Below, one piece after another: positions 1 through 8,712 of a DNA stretch of 64,000 bases. Position 1 is the stretch's first letter. Each line of letters begins with the position of its first letter. The notes beneath the pieces are model-generated. The model did not search any database. It was not told the origin of the DNA and worked only from the letters and a program-made list of their open reading frames with translations. The stretch covers positions 29,531 to 93,530 of the forward strand of contig NZ_JAAXYC010000003.1 of assembly GCF_018619185.1 (NCBI RefSeq), written 5' to 3'. The position numbers and the translations under genes are program-made. Source of the DNA: Streptomyces sp. McG3. GTDB lineage: Bacteria > Actinomycetota > Actinomycetes > Streptomycetales > Streptomycetaceae.

Positions 1-729
1 CGCGGCCAGGGCCCCGGCCGCGTGTCTCCGCTGCGCCAGATGGTGCAGCCCGGCGACGAGCCCGCGCGCGGTGACGGCCAGAGCGGCCCGCAGTCGCAGG
101 GGGCTCCCGTCGGTATCCGGTCCCAGCAGGGCGCGGGGCAGGCTCAGGGACGCCAGTGCGGAGAGCAGGTAGAGCATCGACCCCAGCAGTACGACCGCCG
201 CATCGGACTCGTCGGCCACCAGCCGTACGACGAAAGCGAGACCGCCTCCCGCGGTGGCCGCCAGGGTGCCCGCGGTGGGAGACAGGGAGTTGGCGACGAC
301 GAGGCGATCGGTGTCGACCACCCGGGGCAGGGCGGCGGAGAGGCCGGCCAGCACGAAACGGTTGACGGCGGTGACGCAGAGGGCCGAGGCGTAGAAGAGC
401 CAGTCGGGCACCGAGGCGAGGATCAGCAGGGCCGTGGAGCAGGCCAGGGCGGCCCGCAGGAGGTTCCCGTAGAGAAAGACCTGGCGTCGGGGCCAGCGGT
501 CCAGCAGAACCCCCGCGAAGGGGCCGATCAGGGAGTAGGGCAGGAGGAGCACGGCCATCGCGGAGGCGATGGCGGCGGCCGACGTCTGCTTCTCGGGGGA
601 GAAGACGACGTACGCGGCGAGGGCGACCTGGTAGACGCCGTCGGCGGACTGGGACAACAGCCGCACGGTGAGCAGGCGGCGAAAGTTCCGCAGGCGCAGC
701 AGGGTGCGCAGATCACGCGCGACAGACAT
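1..729 (-). CDS. MFS transporter, C-terminus cut by window edge
   Basis: The reverse strand is open from an ATG at 729 to the left edge without a stop, so only the N-terminal 243 residues are present. The product starts MSVARDLRTLLRLRNFRRLL and has successive hydrophobic helices. Between the second and third helices lies LLDRWPRRQ, a form of the major facilitator superfamily loop motif (GxLaDRxGRr). It is therefore an inner-membrane secondary transporter; the substrate cannot be told. It lies 126 bp downstream of inositol-3-phosphate synthase on the same strand, but a large hairpin separates them, so it probably has its own promoter. No clear Shine-Dalgarno precedes the ATG. The family call is firm, the start moderate. 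Confidence 0.75.
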   Translation of the reverse strand, partial: MSVARDLRTLLRLRNFRRLLTVRLLSQSADGVYQVALAAYVVFSPEKQTSAAAIASAMAVLLLPYSLIGPFAGVLLDRWPRRQVFLYGNLLRAALACSTALLILASVPDWLFYASALCVTAVNRFVLAGLSAALPRVVDTDRLVVANSLSPTAGTLAATAGGGLAFVVRLVADESDAAVVLLGSMLYLLSALASLSLPRALLGPDTDGSPLRLRAALAVTARGLVAGLHHLAQRRHAAGALAA

Positions 730-745
730 GGGAGCAAGCGTCACA

Positions 746-790
746 CACGTCGGGGGTCCGCGGGCGGATTGCCCGGGGACCCCCGACGTG
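746..790 (-). terminator. Long hairpin between ino1 and the MFS gene
   Basis: A perfect 14-bp inverted repeat (CACGTCGGGGGTCC at 746-759 pairs with 777-790) encloses a 17-nt loop. It lies just past the stop of the inositol-3-phosphate synthase gene and about 17 bp before the MFS start, so it probably terminates ino1 transcription. There is no T-run, as is common for Streptomyces terminators. Confidence 0.6.
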
Positions 791-855
791 CGGCACGAAG
801 AGGTGAGCGTCTCCGCTCAGCGCTCCGGTGAGACTTCTCGGCCGAGAGGGCCGGT

Positions 856-1938
856 TCAGCTCTCGGTGTCGCCGTTGATGAACTTCTCGACGTTCTCGCG
901 GGCCTCGTCGTCGAAGTACTGCACCGGCGGGCTCTTCATGAAGTAGCTCGAAGCCGAGAGGATCGGGCCACCGATGCCGCGGTCCTTGGCGATCTTCGCC
1001 GCACGGACGGCGTCGATGATGACACCGGCCGAGTTCGGGGAGTCCCACACCTCGAGCTTGTACTCCAGGTTCAGCGGTACGTCGCCGAACGCGCGGCCCT
1101 CGAGGCGCACGTACGCCCACTTGCGGTCGTCCAGCCAGGCCACGTAGTCCGAGGGGCCGATGTGGACGTTGTCCGCACCGAGCTCACGGTCACGGATCTG
1201 CGAGGTGACGGCCTGCGTCTTGGAGATCTTCTTGGACTCCAGGCGCTCACGCTCGAGCATGTTCTTGAAGTCCATGTTGCCGCCGACGTTCAGCTGCATC
1301 GTGCGGTCCAGGACGACACCCCGGTCCTCGAAGAGCTTCGCCATCACGCGGTGCGTGATGGTGGCGCCCACCTGGGACTTGATGTCGTCGCCGACGATCG
1401 GGACACCGGCCTCGGTGAACTTGTCCGCCCACTCCTTGGTGCCGGCGATGAACACCGGGAGAGCGTTGACGAACGCGACCTTGGCGTCGATGGCGCACTG
1501 CGCGTAGAACTTCGCAGCGACCTCGGAGCCGACGGGCAGGTAGCAGACGAGAACGTCGACCTGCTTGTCCTTGAGGATCTGGACGACGTCGACCGGGGCG
1601 TCCGCGGACTCCTCGATCGTCTCGCGGTAGTACTTGCCCAGGCCGTCGTGGGTGTGGCCGCGCTGGACGGTAACGCCCGTGTTCGGCACGTCCGCGATCT
1701 TGATGGTGTTGTTCTCGCTGGCGCCGATGGCGTCCGCGAGGTCGAGGCCGACCTTCTTCGCGTCGACGTCGAAGGCGGCGACGAACTCGACGTCACTGAC
1801 GTGGTACTCGCCGAACTGGACGTGCATCAGACCGGGCACCTTGCCGGCCGGATCGGCGTCCTTGTAGTACTCGACGCCCTGCACCAGCGAGGCGGCGCAG
1901 TTGCCCACGCCTACGATGGCTACGCGAACCGAACCCAT
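856..1938 (-). CDS. ino1: Inositol-3-phosphate synthase
   Basis: A 360-residue cytoplasmic enzyme that converts glucose 6-phosphate to 1D-myo-inositol 3-phosphate with NAD. This is the first step towards phosphatidylinositol and mycothiol in actinomycetes. The N-terminus has the Rossmann fingerprint [16 protein letters not shown]; the family block [15 protein letters not shown] follows in the middle, then the conserved LNVGGNMDF segment. The length fits the short actinobacterial form. The ATG at 1938 is chosen because GGGAG lies about 10 bp upstream and the Rossmann fold begins at once; the frame can be extended upstream only through sequence unlike the family. The PadR gene lies 59 bp upstream on the same strand, so the two are probably co-transcribed and ino1 may be under PadR control. 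Confidence 0.95.
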   Translation of the reverse strand: MGSVRVAIVGVGNCAASLVQGVEYYKDADPAGKVPGLMHVQFGEYHVSDVEFVAAFDVDAKKVGLDLADAIGASENNTIKIADVPNTGVTVQRGHTHDGLGKYYRETIEESADAPVDVVQILKDKQVDVLVCYLPVGSEVAAKFYAQCAIDAKVAFVNALPVFIAGTKEWADKFTEAGVPIVGDDIKSQVGATITHRVMAKLFEDRGVVLDRTMQLNVGGNMDFKNMLERERLESKKISKTQAVTSQIRDRELGADNVHIGPSDYVAWLDDRKWAYVRLEGRAFGDVPLNLEYKLEVWDSPNSAGVIIDAVRAAKIAKDRGIGGPILSASSYFMKSPPVQYFDDEARENVEKFINGDTES

Positions 1939-1997
1939 TCCGGTTGCTCCCTGTGTAATCGGTGATTCCGATGAAGTCGCCGCGGAGTGCGATGACT

Positions 1998-2705
1998 TCA
2001 CTTGGCGGTGTCGTCGGACGGATCCGGCCGGGTGGTGTCCCGGTGCCGGGGCAGGCCGCCCGTCTCTCCAGGTGTGTCCTGCTGAGCAGAGCCCTCGGGC
2101 GAGGATCGTCGCCGATCCCGTCCCGACCGCTCGCTCTCGATGAGCTCGTTCAGCCAGCGCACTTCGCGCTCCACGGACTCCATGCCGTGTCGCTGCAGCT
2201 CAAGCGTGTAGTCGTCGAGTCGTTCCCGGGTGCGGGCGAGAGAGGCGCGCATCTTCTCCAGGCGCTCCTCCAGCCGGCTGCGCCGGCCTTCGAGCACCCG
2301 CATCCGCACCTCGCGCTCGGTCTGTCCGAAGAAGGCGAAGCGCGCTGCGAAGTGCTCGTCCTCCCAGGCGTCCGGACCGGTGTGCGACAGCAGCTCCTCG
2401 AAGTGCTCCTTACCTTCTGCCGTCAGCCGGTAGACGATCTTCGCCCGGCGTCCCGTCAGTGAGGAGGACGCGGCGGTCGGGCGCCCGGCGACCGGTGCGG
2501 CGTCCGCCGGATCACCGGCGGGCTCCTCGATCAACCAGCCGCTGGCTACCAGCGTCTTGAGGCAGGGGTAGAGGGTTCCGTAGCTGAACGCACGGAAGAT
2601 CCCCAGCGAGGTGTTGAGGCGTTTGCGCAGCTCATAGCCGTGCATCGGCGATTCGCGGAGCAGGCCGAGAACAGCGAACTCGAGGATGCCGGAGCGTCTG
2701 CTCAC
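1998..2705 (-). CDS. PadR family transcriptional regulator
   Basis: A 235-residue regulator. Residues 4-80 form the PadR winged helix ([24 protein letters not shown], then [13 protein letters not shown]). A long helical C-terminus follows ([26 protein letters not shown]), like the Vir_C dimerisation domain. The GTG at 2705 is chosen because GGAGGAGG sits directly upstream; the longer frame running to 2831 crosses the operator palindrome and is not PadR-like. It is transcribed into ino1 and diverges from the penicillin-binding protein gene at 3106. The palindrome at 2776-2802 in its own promoter region suggests autoregulation. The family is clear; the effector is unknown. Confidence 0.9.
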   Translation of the reverse strand: MSRRSGILEFAVLGLLRESPMHGYELRKRLNTSLGIFRAFSYGTLYPCLKTLVASGWLIEEPAGDPADAAPVAGRPTAASSSLTGRRAKIVYRLTAEGKEHFEELLSHTGPDAWEDEHFAARFAFFGQTEREVRMRVLEGRRSRLEERLEKMRASLARTRERLDDYTLELQRHGMESVEREVRWLNELIESERSGRDRRRSSPEGSAQQDTPGETGGLPRHRDTTRPDPSDDTAK

Positions 2706-2775
2706 CGGTGCCTCCTCCTTCTCCCGCTGCTTCCGACGGCGCGGTCCACCGGAACCACCGGTGTACTTATGCCGC

Positions 2776-2802
2776 GCTGATGTATCGACTCGATACATCA
2801 GC
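2776..2802. promoter_or_regulatory. Probable PadR operator (perfect 27-bp palindrome)
   Basis: A perfect inverted repeat of 13 bp per arm with a single central base. The left arm is GCTGATGTATCGA (2776-2788) and the right arm 2790-2802 is its exact complement. It contains ATGTAT...ATACAT, matching the ATGT...ACAT type of site known for PadR proteins. It lies about 70 bp upstream of the PadR start, in the 400-bp gap (2706-3105) shared with the divergent penicillin-binding protein gene. No convincing gene was found in that gap; antisense frames there lack recognisable domains. Confidence 0.7.
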
Positions 2803-3105
2803 ACGATAGATCGCTCCGACCTGTTCGACAAGGGTGACCTTCGTGAACGGCGTCACATCGGCAATTCCCAGGGTTCGACTTGCGTTGTTTGGGGTGAAGT
2901 TCGGCCCTAGGCGGGTTTTGAGCGTGCGTAGTCTGTGCGGCATGCAGACCACCGGGAACCGCGAGGCGCTTTCGCGCGTCAGTCATCGCGGACTGCCGGA
3001 TGTACTGCGGATGAGCCTTCCGCAGTGGCTTGTCCGTAATTCGGGGGGACCGGATCTCAACTGCCGCTTCCAGGCGCTCTCGCCTGCCCGAGGAGTAGTC
3101 GTTCC

Positions 3106-5862
3106 ATGAGCGAGCACCGTCGCAAAACGCCTCAGCCACAGGGTGGCGGGCGTGCAGCGGCCAGACGAGCCGCCCAGCAGTCGACCGGACGCCGAGCAGT
3201 CCCGTCACGCAGAGCCACGTCGGCGTCACCTTCCGAATCGCCGTCCGAGTCGCACGGCGAGGAGCGCCAGTACGGCAGCCGCGCCGAGGCCCGCCGCGCG
3301 GCCCAGAAGGGTGGTCGGCGCCGGGGTGCCGACGCCGGGGGCCACGGCGCGGGCGGCGGTGGCCGGCGCCGCGGTGGCGGCGGTTCCGACGGTCCGGGGG
3401 GACGGGGGCGCGACCACGGTGACCCGGGCAAGAAGCGCCTCATCGACTACCCGCGCCACGGCAGGTACGGGTTCCGCCGCTGGGTGCCCTCGTGGAAGCT
3501 GGTGTCGGGGCTCTGTCTGGGCTTCCTCGGGGTGCTGATGGGCATCGGGGGCATCTCGTACGCCCTGGTGTCCAAGCCGAACATCAACGAAGCGGCCACG
3601 GCGCAGAACAACGTCTACTACTGGGCCGACGGCACGCAGATGGTGGCGACCGGTGGCGCGGTCAACCGCCAGGAGCTGAAGTACGAGCAGATCCCGGAGG
3701 AGATGCGCAACGCCGTCATCTCGGCCGAGAACAAGAGCTTCGAGACGGACAAGGGCATCGACCCGGTGGGCATCGGCCGTGCGCTGTTGAACATGGCCAC
3801 GGGCGGTGAGACCCAGGGCGGCTCGACCATCACCCAGCAGTACGTGAAGAACTCCATGCTCTCCCAGGACCAGACGCTCAAGCGGAAGTTCCAGGAACTC
3901 TTCATCACGCTCAAGGTCGCCGGTGAGGACAGCAAGGAAAAGGTGATGGCGGGGTACCTCAACGTCTCGTACTACGGACGTGGGGCCTCGGGGCTGCAGG
4001 CGGCCGCCCGCACCTACTACAACAAGGACGCCGACGAACTGAACGCGAGCGAGTGCGCCTTCCTGGCGACTCTGCTCAAGGGCGCGAGCTACTACGACCC
4101 CGCCGGCGCCCCCGACATCGACAAGAACAACGCGACCGCGGAGAAGAACACCGAGCGGGCCGAGGACCGTTGGAAGTGGATCCTTGACGAGCAGGTCAAG
4201 GACGGGCGCATGACGGCGGAGGAGCGCACCAAGTACACGAAGTTCCCCATGCCGCTGCCGAAGAAGAAGGACGCCAAGCTGGGCGGCCAGACCGGCTACC
4301 TGGTGGAGCTTTCCAAGAAGTACTTCCTCGCCAACAACGACCGCGGCATCGACGCCAAGCAGCTCGAACTGGGCGGCTACGAGATCCACACCACCTTCCA
4401 GAAGAAGAGGGTGCAGGAGCTCGAAGCAGCGGTGAACAAGGTCTACAAGGCCAAGATCCGGCCCAAGGAGCGCCCCAAGACGGACACGCACGTCGAGTTC
4501 GGCGGTGCGTCCGTCGACGCGAAGACCGGCGCCATCATCGCCACGTACGGCGGCCAGAACGCCACCACCCACTTCACGAACAACGCGGACGCCACCGGGG
4601 CCCAGGTCGGTTCGACGTGGAAGCCGTTCGTCCTGGCCGCGGCCATGCAGTACGGCGTGCGCGACCCGTCCGGCGGGCCGGAGCAGAGCAACTCCGAGCG
4701 CACCCAGGTCTCGCCGGAGAGCATCTACAACGGCGACGACGGCCTGCGGATCAGGGACTACACCGGCAAGATCTGGCTGAACGAGGACGACAAGGAGTGG
4801 CGCCAGACCAACGACGGCAACTACGACTACGGCGAGATCGACCTGCGGACGGCCATGGAGAAGTCCGCCAACTCCCCGTTCGTGCAGCTCGGCATGGACG
4901 TCGGTACGGACAAGGTCAAGGATGTCGCCGTCGCCTCCGGTCTGAAGGACGACACCTTCATGGCGAACTCCACCGTTCCCTCGTTCTCCATCGGCACCTC
5001 GTCGCCCAGCGCCATCCGGATGGCGGGCTCCTACGCCACCTTCGCCACGAGTGGTCAGCAGAACGACACGTACTCGGTGACCGAGGTGAAGCAGGGAGGC
5101 GAGGTCGTCTTCCAGCACAGGAAGAAGCCCAAGCGTGCCTTCAGCCCTGTTATCGCCGACAACGTGACGGACGTGCTGAAGAACGTCGTGGAGAACGGAA
5201 CGGGTGAGCCCGCCCGTCTCGAGGGCCGTGAGGCCGCGGGCAAGACCGGTACGACGGACGGCAACCGGTCCGCCTGGTTCGTCGGGTACACGCCGCAGAT
5301 CTCGACCGCCATCAGCATGTTCCGGCTCGACGACGACGAAACGAACGAAGAGCGCGAGTTCGAGAAGATGTTCGGCACCGGTGGCGAGGAGAAGATCCAC
5401 GGAAACTCGTTCCCGGCCTCCATCTGGCACGACTACATGACCGGGGCGATGAAGGGCAAGAAGGCCATCTCCTTCCCGGAACCGAAGGACCTGGGCGATG
5501 TCGTGTGGGGCGGTGGCGCGGTCAGCCCCAGCCCGACGCCCAGTCCCACGCCTTCGCCGACGCCCTCCGAGGAGGAGACGACGCCGACGCCGACGCCGAC
5601 CCAGACCACTCCGAGTCCGACGCCGACGCCGACCAAGACCTGCGGCATCTTCGACCCGAACTGCCAGGAGGCCAACGGCGGGGCGAACGCCGGTGCTGAC
5701 GGTGGGGGCGACAACGCCGGTGCTGACGGTGGGGGCGACAACGGCGGAGCGGACGGTGGCGCCGACAACGGCGGAGCGGACGGTGGCGCCGACAACGGCG
5801 GAGCCCAGGGAGCGAGCGGCAACCCGGGCGGAACCGGCTCCATCTGGGGCAACAGCGGCTAG
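3106..5862 (+). CDS. Bifunctional penicillin-binding protein (transglycosylase/transpeptidase)
   Basis: A 918-residue class A PBP that polymerises glycan strands and cross-links peptides outside the membrane. Residues 1-125 are a basic, Arg/Gly/Ser-rich cytoplasmic tail; one membrane helix spans about 132-155. The GT51 domain follows, with Glu208 in SAENKSFETDKGID (Asn replaces the Asp usual after this Glu), then GGSTITQQ and the KFQELFITLK and YLNVSYYGRG blocks. The transpeptidase domain has Ser503-Thr-Trp-Lys (SxxK), SAN and KTGTT. The C-terminus is a Pro/Thr/Ser stalk followed by a Gly/Asp/Asn-rich tail of four 9-residue repeats, probably crossing or contacting the wall. It diverges from the PadR gene. 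A perfect hairpin follows the stop. Confidence 0.95.
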   Translation: MSEHRRKTPQPQGGGRAAARRAAQQSTGRRAVPSRRATSASPSESPSESHGEERQYGSRAEARRAAQKGGRRRGADAGGHGAGGGGRRRGGGGSDGPGGRGRDHGDPGKKRLIDYPRHGRYGFRRWVPSWKLVSGLCLGFLGVLMGIGGISYALVSKPNINEAATAQNNVYYWADGTQMVATGGAVNRQELKYEQIPEEMRNAVISAENKSFETDKGIDPVGIGRALLNMATGGETQGGSTITQQYVKNSMLSQDQTLKRKFQELFITLKVAGEDSKEKVMAGYLNVSYYGRGASGLQAAARTYYNKDADELNASECAFLATLLKGASYYDPAGAPDIDKNNATAEKNTERAEDRWKWILDEQVKDGRMTAEERTKYTKFPMPLPKKKDAKLGGQTGYLVELSKKYFLANNDRGIDAKQLELGGYEIHTTFQKKRVQELEAAVNKVYKAKIRPKERPKTDTHVEFGGASVDAKTGAIIATYGGQNATTHFTNNADATGAQVGSTWKPFVLAAAMQYGVRDPSGGPEQSNSERTQVSPESIYNGDDGLRIRDYTGKIWLNEDDKEWRQTNDGNYDYGEIDLRTAMEKSANSPFVQLGMDVGTDKVKDVAVASGLKDDTFMANSTVPSFSIGTSSPSAIRMAGSYATFATSGQQNDTYSVTEVKQGGEVVFQHRKKPKRAFSPVIADNVTDVLKNVVENGTGEPARLEGREAAGKTGTTDGNRSAWFVGYTPQISTAISMFRLDDDETNEEREFEKMFGTGGEEKIHGNSFPASIWHDYMTGAMKGKKAISFPEPKDLGDVVWGGGAVSPSPTPSPTPSPTPSEEETTPTPTPTQTTPSPTPTPTKTCGIFDPNCQEANGGANAGADGGGDNAGADGGGDNGGADGGADNGGADGGADNGGAQGASGNPGGTGSIWGNSG
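5686..5793 (+). repeat. Four tandem 27-bp repeats in the PBP C-terminus
   Basis: Units at 5686-5712, 5713-5739, 5740-5766 and 5767-5793. The first two are identical to each other, as are the last two, so the array looks like pairwise duplication. They encode NAGADGGGD twice and NGGADGGAD twice, then a partial unit. The period is a multiple of three, so copy changes keep the frame. Confidence 0.9.
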
Positions 5863-5908
5863 CCGGAAGCCCCGGCCGGTCCCTCACGGGCCGGTCCGGC
5901 ACAGCGGC

Positions 5909-5944
5909 GAGGGCCGCCGTACCCACCCGGGTACGGCGGCCCTC
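5909..5944 (+). terminator. Terminator after the PBP gene
   Basis: A perfect 16-bp stem (GAGGGCCGCCGTACCC at 5909-5924 pairs with 5929-5944) with a 4-nt loop, 46 bp past the PBP stop. Confidence 0.8.
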
Positions 5945-6043
5945 TCGTGTTCCCGGCGGGGGCACGCGGCATCCCGGATCCGTGTCCGTGTCCCCCGGGC
6001 GGTCCTTGCCCCGGGCACAGCCCCGTACGGCAGGATGTGCGGC

Positions 6044-7549
6044 ATGCCAAGCCCCAGCGCAGAAGACACGAGCGTGCACCAGGAGCGGCCCGTCGTGCGG
6101 CCTACCGATCAGGACGAGGTCGCGGCGGCCGGCAGCGAGCTGTTCGGCGGCCGGGTGGGACGCTGGGCGCGGCTCGGCGACGGCCCGCTCACGCCCGTGC
6201 GCGTCGTCGCGCTGGTCATGATCGGGATGTTCGCCCTCGGCATGGTGCAGAAGATCCCCTGTTACGAATGGGCCTGGTTCCGCGGGGCCACCTCGCAGTA
6301 CACCCACGCCTGCTACTCCGACATTCCGCACCTCTTCATGGGGCGCGGGTTCGCCGACGGTCTCGTGCCGTACTTCGACCGGCTGAGCGGCGATATGCAG
6401 TACCTGGAGTACCCCGTGCTGACCGGGGTGTTCATGCAGGTGGCGTCCTGGCTGACGCTGACGCCGGACAGCGACCCCATCCAGCAGCGCGAGCAGATGT
6501 ACTGGATGGTCAACGCGGGCATGCTGATGATCTGCGCGGTCGTCATCGCCGTGTGCACCGTCCGCACGCACCGCCGTCGCCCCTGGGACGGCCTCCTGGT
6601 CGCGCTGGCCCCCGCGTTCGTCCTCACCGCGACCATCAACTGGGACCTGCTGGCCGTCGCCCTGACGGCCGCGGCGATGCTCATGTGGTCCCGGGGCCGG
6701 GTGCTCGCGTTCGGCATCCTCATCGGCCTGGCCACGGCCGCCAAGCTCTACCCCGTCCTGTTGCTCGGCCCCCTCCTCGTGCTCTGCTGGCGGGCGGGCA
6801 GGTGGCGTGAGTTCGGGACGGCGCTGCTGGGCGCGGGAGCGGCCTGGCTGGTGGTGAATCTGCCGGTGATGCTCTTCGCCCCCGAGGGATGGCGGAAGTT
6901 CTACACGTTCAGCCAGGAGCGGCCGATCGACTTCGGTTCGTTCTGGCTGATCATCACCCAGCGCACCGGCAAGCCCATCGACGTGGAGACGGTCAACACC
7001 GCGTCGGTCGTCCTGATGGTCGTGTTCTGCGCGGGCATCGCGGGCCTGGCGCTCTCCGCGGCCCGCCGGCCGCGCTTCGCCCAACTGGCGTTCCTGGTGG
7101 TGGCCGCGTTCATCCTGACGAACAAGGTCTACTCACCGCAGTACGTGCTCTGGTTGATCCCGCTGGCCGTCCTGGCCCGGCCGCGCTGGCGCGACTTCCT
7201 CATCTGGCAGGCCTGCGAGGTCATGTACTTCCTCGGGATCTGGTTCTACCTCGCCTACACCAGCGGCGGGGACAAGCACCAGGGGCTGCCGCAGGAGGGC
7301 TACCAGGTCGCGATCGCCCTGCATCTGCTGGGCACGCTGTACCTGTGCGCGCTGATCGTCCGGGACATCCTGCAGCCGGAGAAGGACCCGGTGCGCCGGG
7401 ACGGGTCGGACGACCCGTCGGGCGGTGTCCTCGACGGGGCTCCGGACGCGTTCGTGCTGGCGCCCGAGGCCCGTCCGTCCGGACACGAGGCCCCGGCGGT
7501 CACGGGACCACAGGTGGAGTGGGGCGTCGCGCCCACCCGGGACGGCTGA
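6044..7549 (+). CDS. GT87-type polytopic glycosyltransferase (DUF2029-like)
   Basis: A 501-residue integral membrane protein with roughly 9-11 hydrophobic segments. It resembles the GT87/DUF2029 family of polyprenyl-phosphate-mannose-dependent mannosyltransferases of actinobacteria. Visible family features are an extracytoplasmic loop after the first helix with acidic residues and the phrase YLEYPVLTG; the helix region FGILIGLATAAKLYPVLLLG, where AxKxYP is typical; and LTNKVYSPQYVLWLIP further on. The open frame extends back to 5498 but overlaps the PBP gene; the ATG at 6044 has AGGA upstream and lies beyond the PBP terminator. It probably acts at the membrane outer face in glycan or lipoglycan assembly; the acceptor is unknown. 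Confidence 0.8.
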   Translation: MPSPSAEDTSVHQERPVVRPTDQDEVAAAGSELFGGRVGRWARLGDGPLTPVRVVALVMIGMFALGMVQKIPCYEWAWFRGATSQYTHACYSDIPHLFMGRGFADGLVPYFDRLSGDMQYLEYPVLTGVFMQVASWLTLTPDSDPIQQREQMYWMVNAGMLMICAVVIAVCTVRTHRRRPWDGLLVALAPAFVLTATINWDLLAVALTAAAMLMWSRGRVLAFGILIGLATAAKLYPVLLLGPLLVLCWRAGRWREFGTALLGAGAAWLVVNLPVMLFAPEGWRKFYTFSQERPIDFGSFWLIITQRTGKPIDVETVNTASVVLMVVFCAGIAGLALSAARRPRFAQLAFLVVAAFILTNKVYSPQYVLWLIPLAVLARPRWRDFLIWQACEVMYFLGIWFYLAYTSGGDKHQGLPQEGYQVAIALHLLGTLYLCALIVRDILQPEKDPVRRDGSDDPSGGVLDGAPDAFVLAPEARPSGHEAPAVTGPQVEWGVAPTRDG

Positions 7550-7554
7550 CCGGG

Positions 7555-7586
7555 GCCCGGCGCGGCCGTTCAGGCCGCGCCCGGGC
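7555..7586. terminator. Bidirectional terminator between convergent genes
   Basis: An inverted repeat with one bulged C (GCCCGG plus CGCGGCC, 5-nt loop GTTCA, then the complement to 7586) in the 40-bp gap between the convergent mannosyltransferase and alanine-racemase-like genes. Confidence 0.7.
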
Positions 7587-7589
7587 GGC

Positions 7590-8621
7590 TCAGCGGTCGA
7601 CGAGCCGGTCGTACTGCGTGGTGGTGTGGCGCAGATGGGCGACCAGCTCGTCACCGACCCGGGGCTCCTGGGCGTCCGAGGGCACGAACAGGATCGACAC
7701 CTGCATGTGCGGCGGCTCGGCGAACCACCGCTGCTTGCCCGCCCAGACGAACGGCGACAGGTTGCGGTTGACCGTGGCCAGCCCCGCGCGGGCGACGCCC
7801 TTGGCCCGCGGCATCACGCCGTGCAGCGCCTTGGGCGCCTCCAGGCCGACCCCGTGGGACGTACCGCCGGCCACGACGACCAGCCAGCCGTCGGAGGCGG
7901 CCTTCTGCTGGCGGTAGCCGAACCGGTCGCCCTTGACGACGGGGGTGACGTCCAGGACGGCCCCCCGGTACTCGGTGGCCTCGTGGTCGCCGAGCCAGAG
8001 CCGGGTGCCGATACGGGCGCGGAACCGGGTCTGGGGGAACTGCTGCTGGAGCCGGGCCAGCTCCTCGGCGCGCAGATGGCTGACGAACATGGTGTGCAGC
8101 GGCAGCCGGGCCGCGCGCAGCCGGTCCATCCAGCCGATGACCTCCTCGACGGCGTCGGAGCCGTCGGTGCGGTCCAGCGGCAGGTGCAGGGCGAAGCCTT
8201 CGAGCCGTACGTCCTCGATCGCCGCGTGCAGCTGCCCGAGCTCCTCCTCCTTGACGCCGTGGCGCTTCATCGAGCTCATGCACTCGATGACGACGCGGGC
8301 GCCCACCAGGGCGTGCACCCCGTCGACGGAGGAGACGGACCGGATGACGCGGTCCGGCAGGGGCACGGGCTCCTCACCGCGCCGGAACGGGGTCAGGACG
8401 AGCAGGTCGCCGCTGAACCAGTCCTTGATCCGGGCCGCTTCGTAGGTCGTCCCGACGGCGAGGGTGTCGGATCCGAAGCGGATCGTCTCGTCGGCGAGGC
8501 GCTCGTGACCAAAGCCGTAGCCGTTGCCCTTGCAGACGGGTACGAGACCGGGGAACTGGTCGATCACGGACTTCTGGTGCGCCCGCCAGCGCGCGGTGTC
8601 GACGTAGAGGGAGAGCGCCAT
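7590..8621 (-). CDS. Alanine racemase-like PLP-fold protein
   Basis: A 343-residue protein that begins like the N-terminal barrel of alanine racemase. A strand (LSLYVDTARW) leads to VPVCKGNGYGFG, with Lys31 in the position of the PLP-binding lysine (usual motif xxVKANAYGhG). It continues with barrel-like strands and a GTRLWLGDH segment. The typical catalytic tyrosine region of the second domain is not obvious, so racemase activity is uncertain. ATG 8621 is chosen because the barrel starts there; upstream codons look non-coding. It is 91 bp downstream of femX on the same strand, probably one operon, suggesting a role in amino-acid supply or modification for peptidoglycan. Other fold III PLP activities are possible. 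Confidence 0.7.
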   Translation of the reverse strand: MALSLYVDTARWRAHQKSVIDQFPGLVPVCKGNGYGFGHERLADETIRFGSDTLAVGTTYEAARIKDWFSGDLLVLTPFRRGEEPVPLPDRVIRSVSSVDGVHALVGARVVIECMSSMKRHGVKEEELGQLHAAIEDVRLEGFALHLPLDRTDGSDAVEEVIGWMDRLRAARLPLHTMFVSHLRAEELARLQQQFPQTRFRARIGTRLWLGDHEATEYRGAVLDVTPVVKGDRFGYRQQKAASDGWLVVVAGGTSHGVGLEAPKALHGVMPRAKGVARAGLATVNRNLSPFVWAGKQRWFAEPPHMQVSILFVPSDAQEPRVGDELVAHLRHTTTQYDRLVDR

Positions 8622-8712
8622 GGCCGGCCCGGAACCTTTCTGGTGGCTGCGGTGAATCAGGAACGAACGGTGTGTGCCGAGATGTGTGCGGCCCAATGGG
8701 GAGTGAAGCGGA

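Noticed and set aside
2798..3229. A reverse-strand frame in the padR-PBP gap
   Set aside because: No ribosome site, no domain, and it overlaps both the PBP start and the operator region.
3226..5430. A long antisense open frame (734 residues) across the PBP gene
   Set aside because: It mirrors the codon positions of a clearly real gene; high GC makes such antisense frames common, and it shows no domain.
5498..6043. N-terminal extension of the mannosyltransferase gene
   Set aside because: It overlaps the PBP gene and crosses a perfect terminator; the Arg/Pro-rich translation is an out-of-frame reading.
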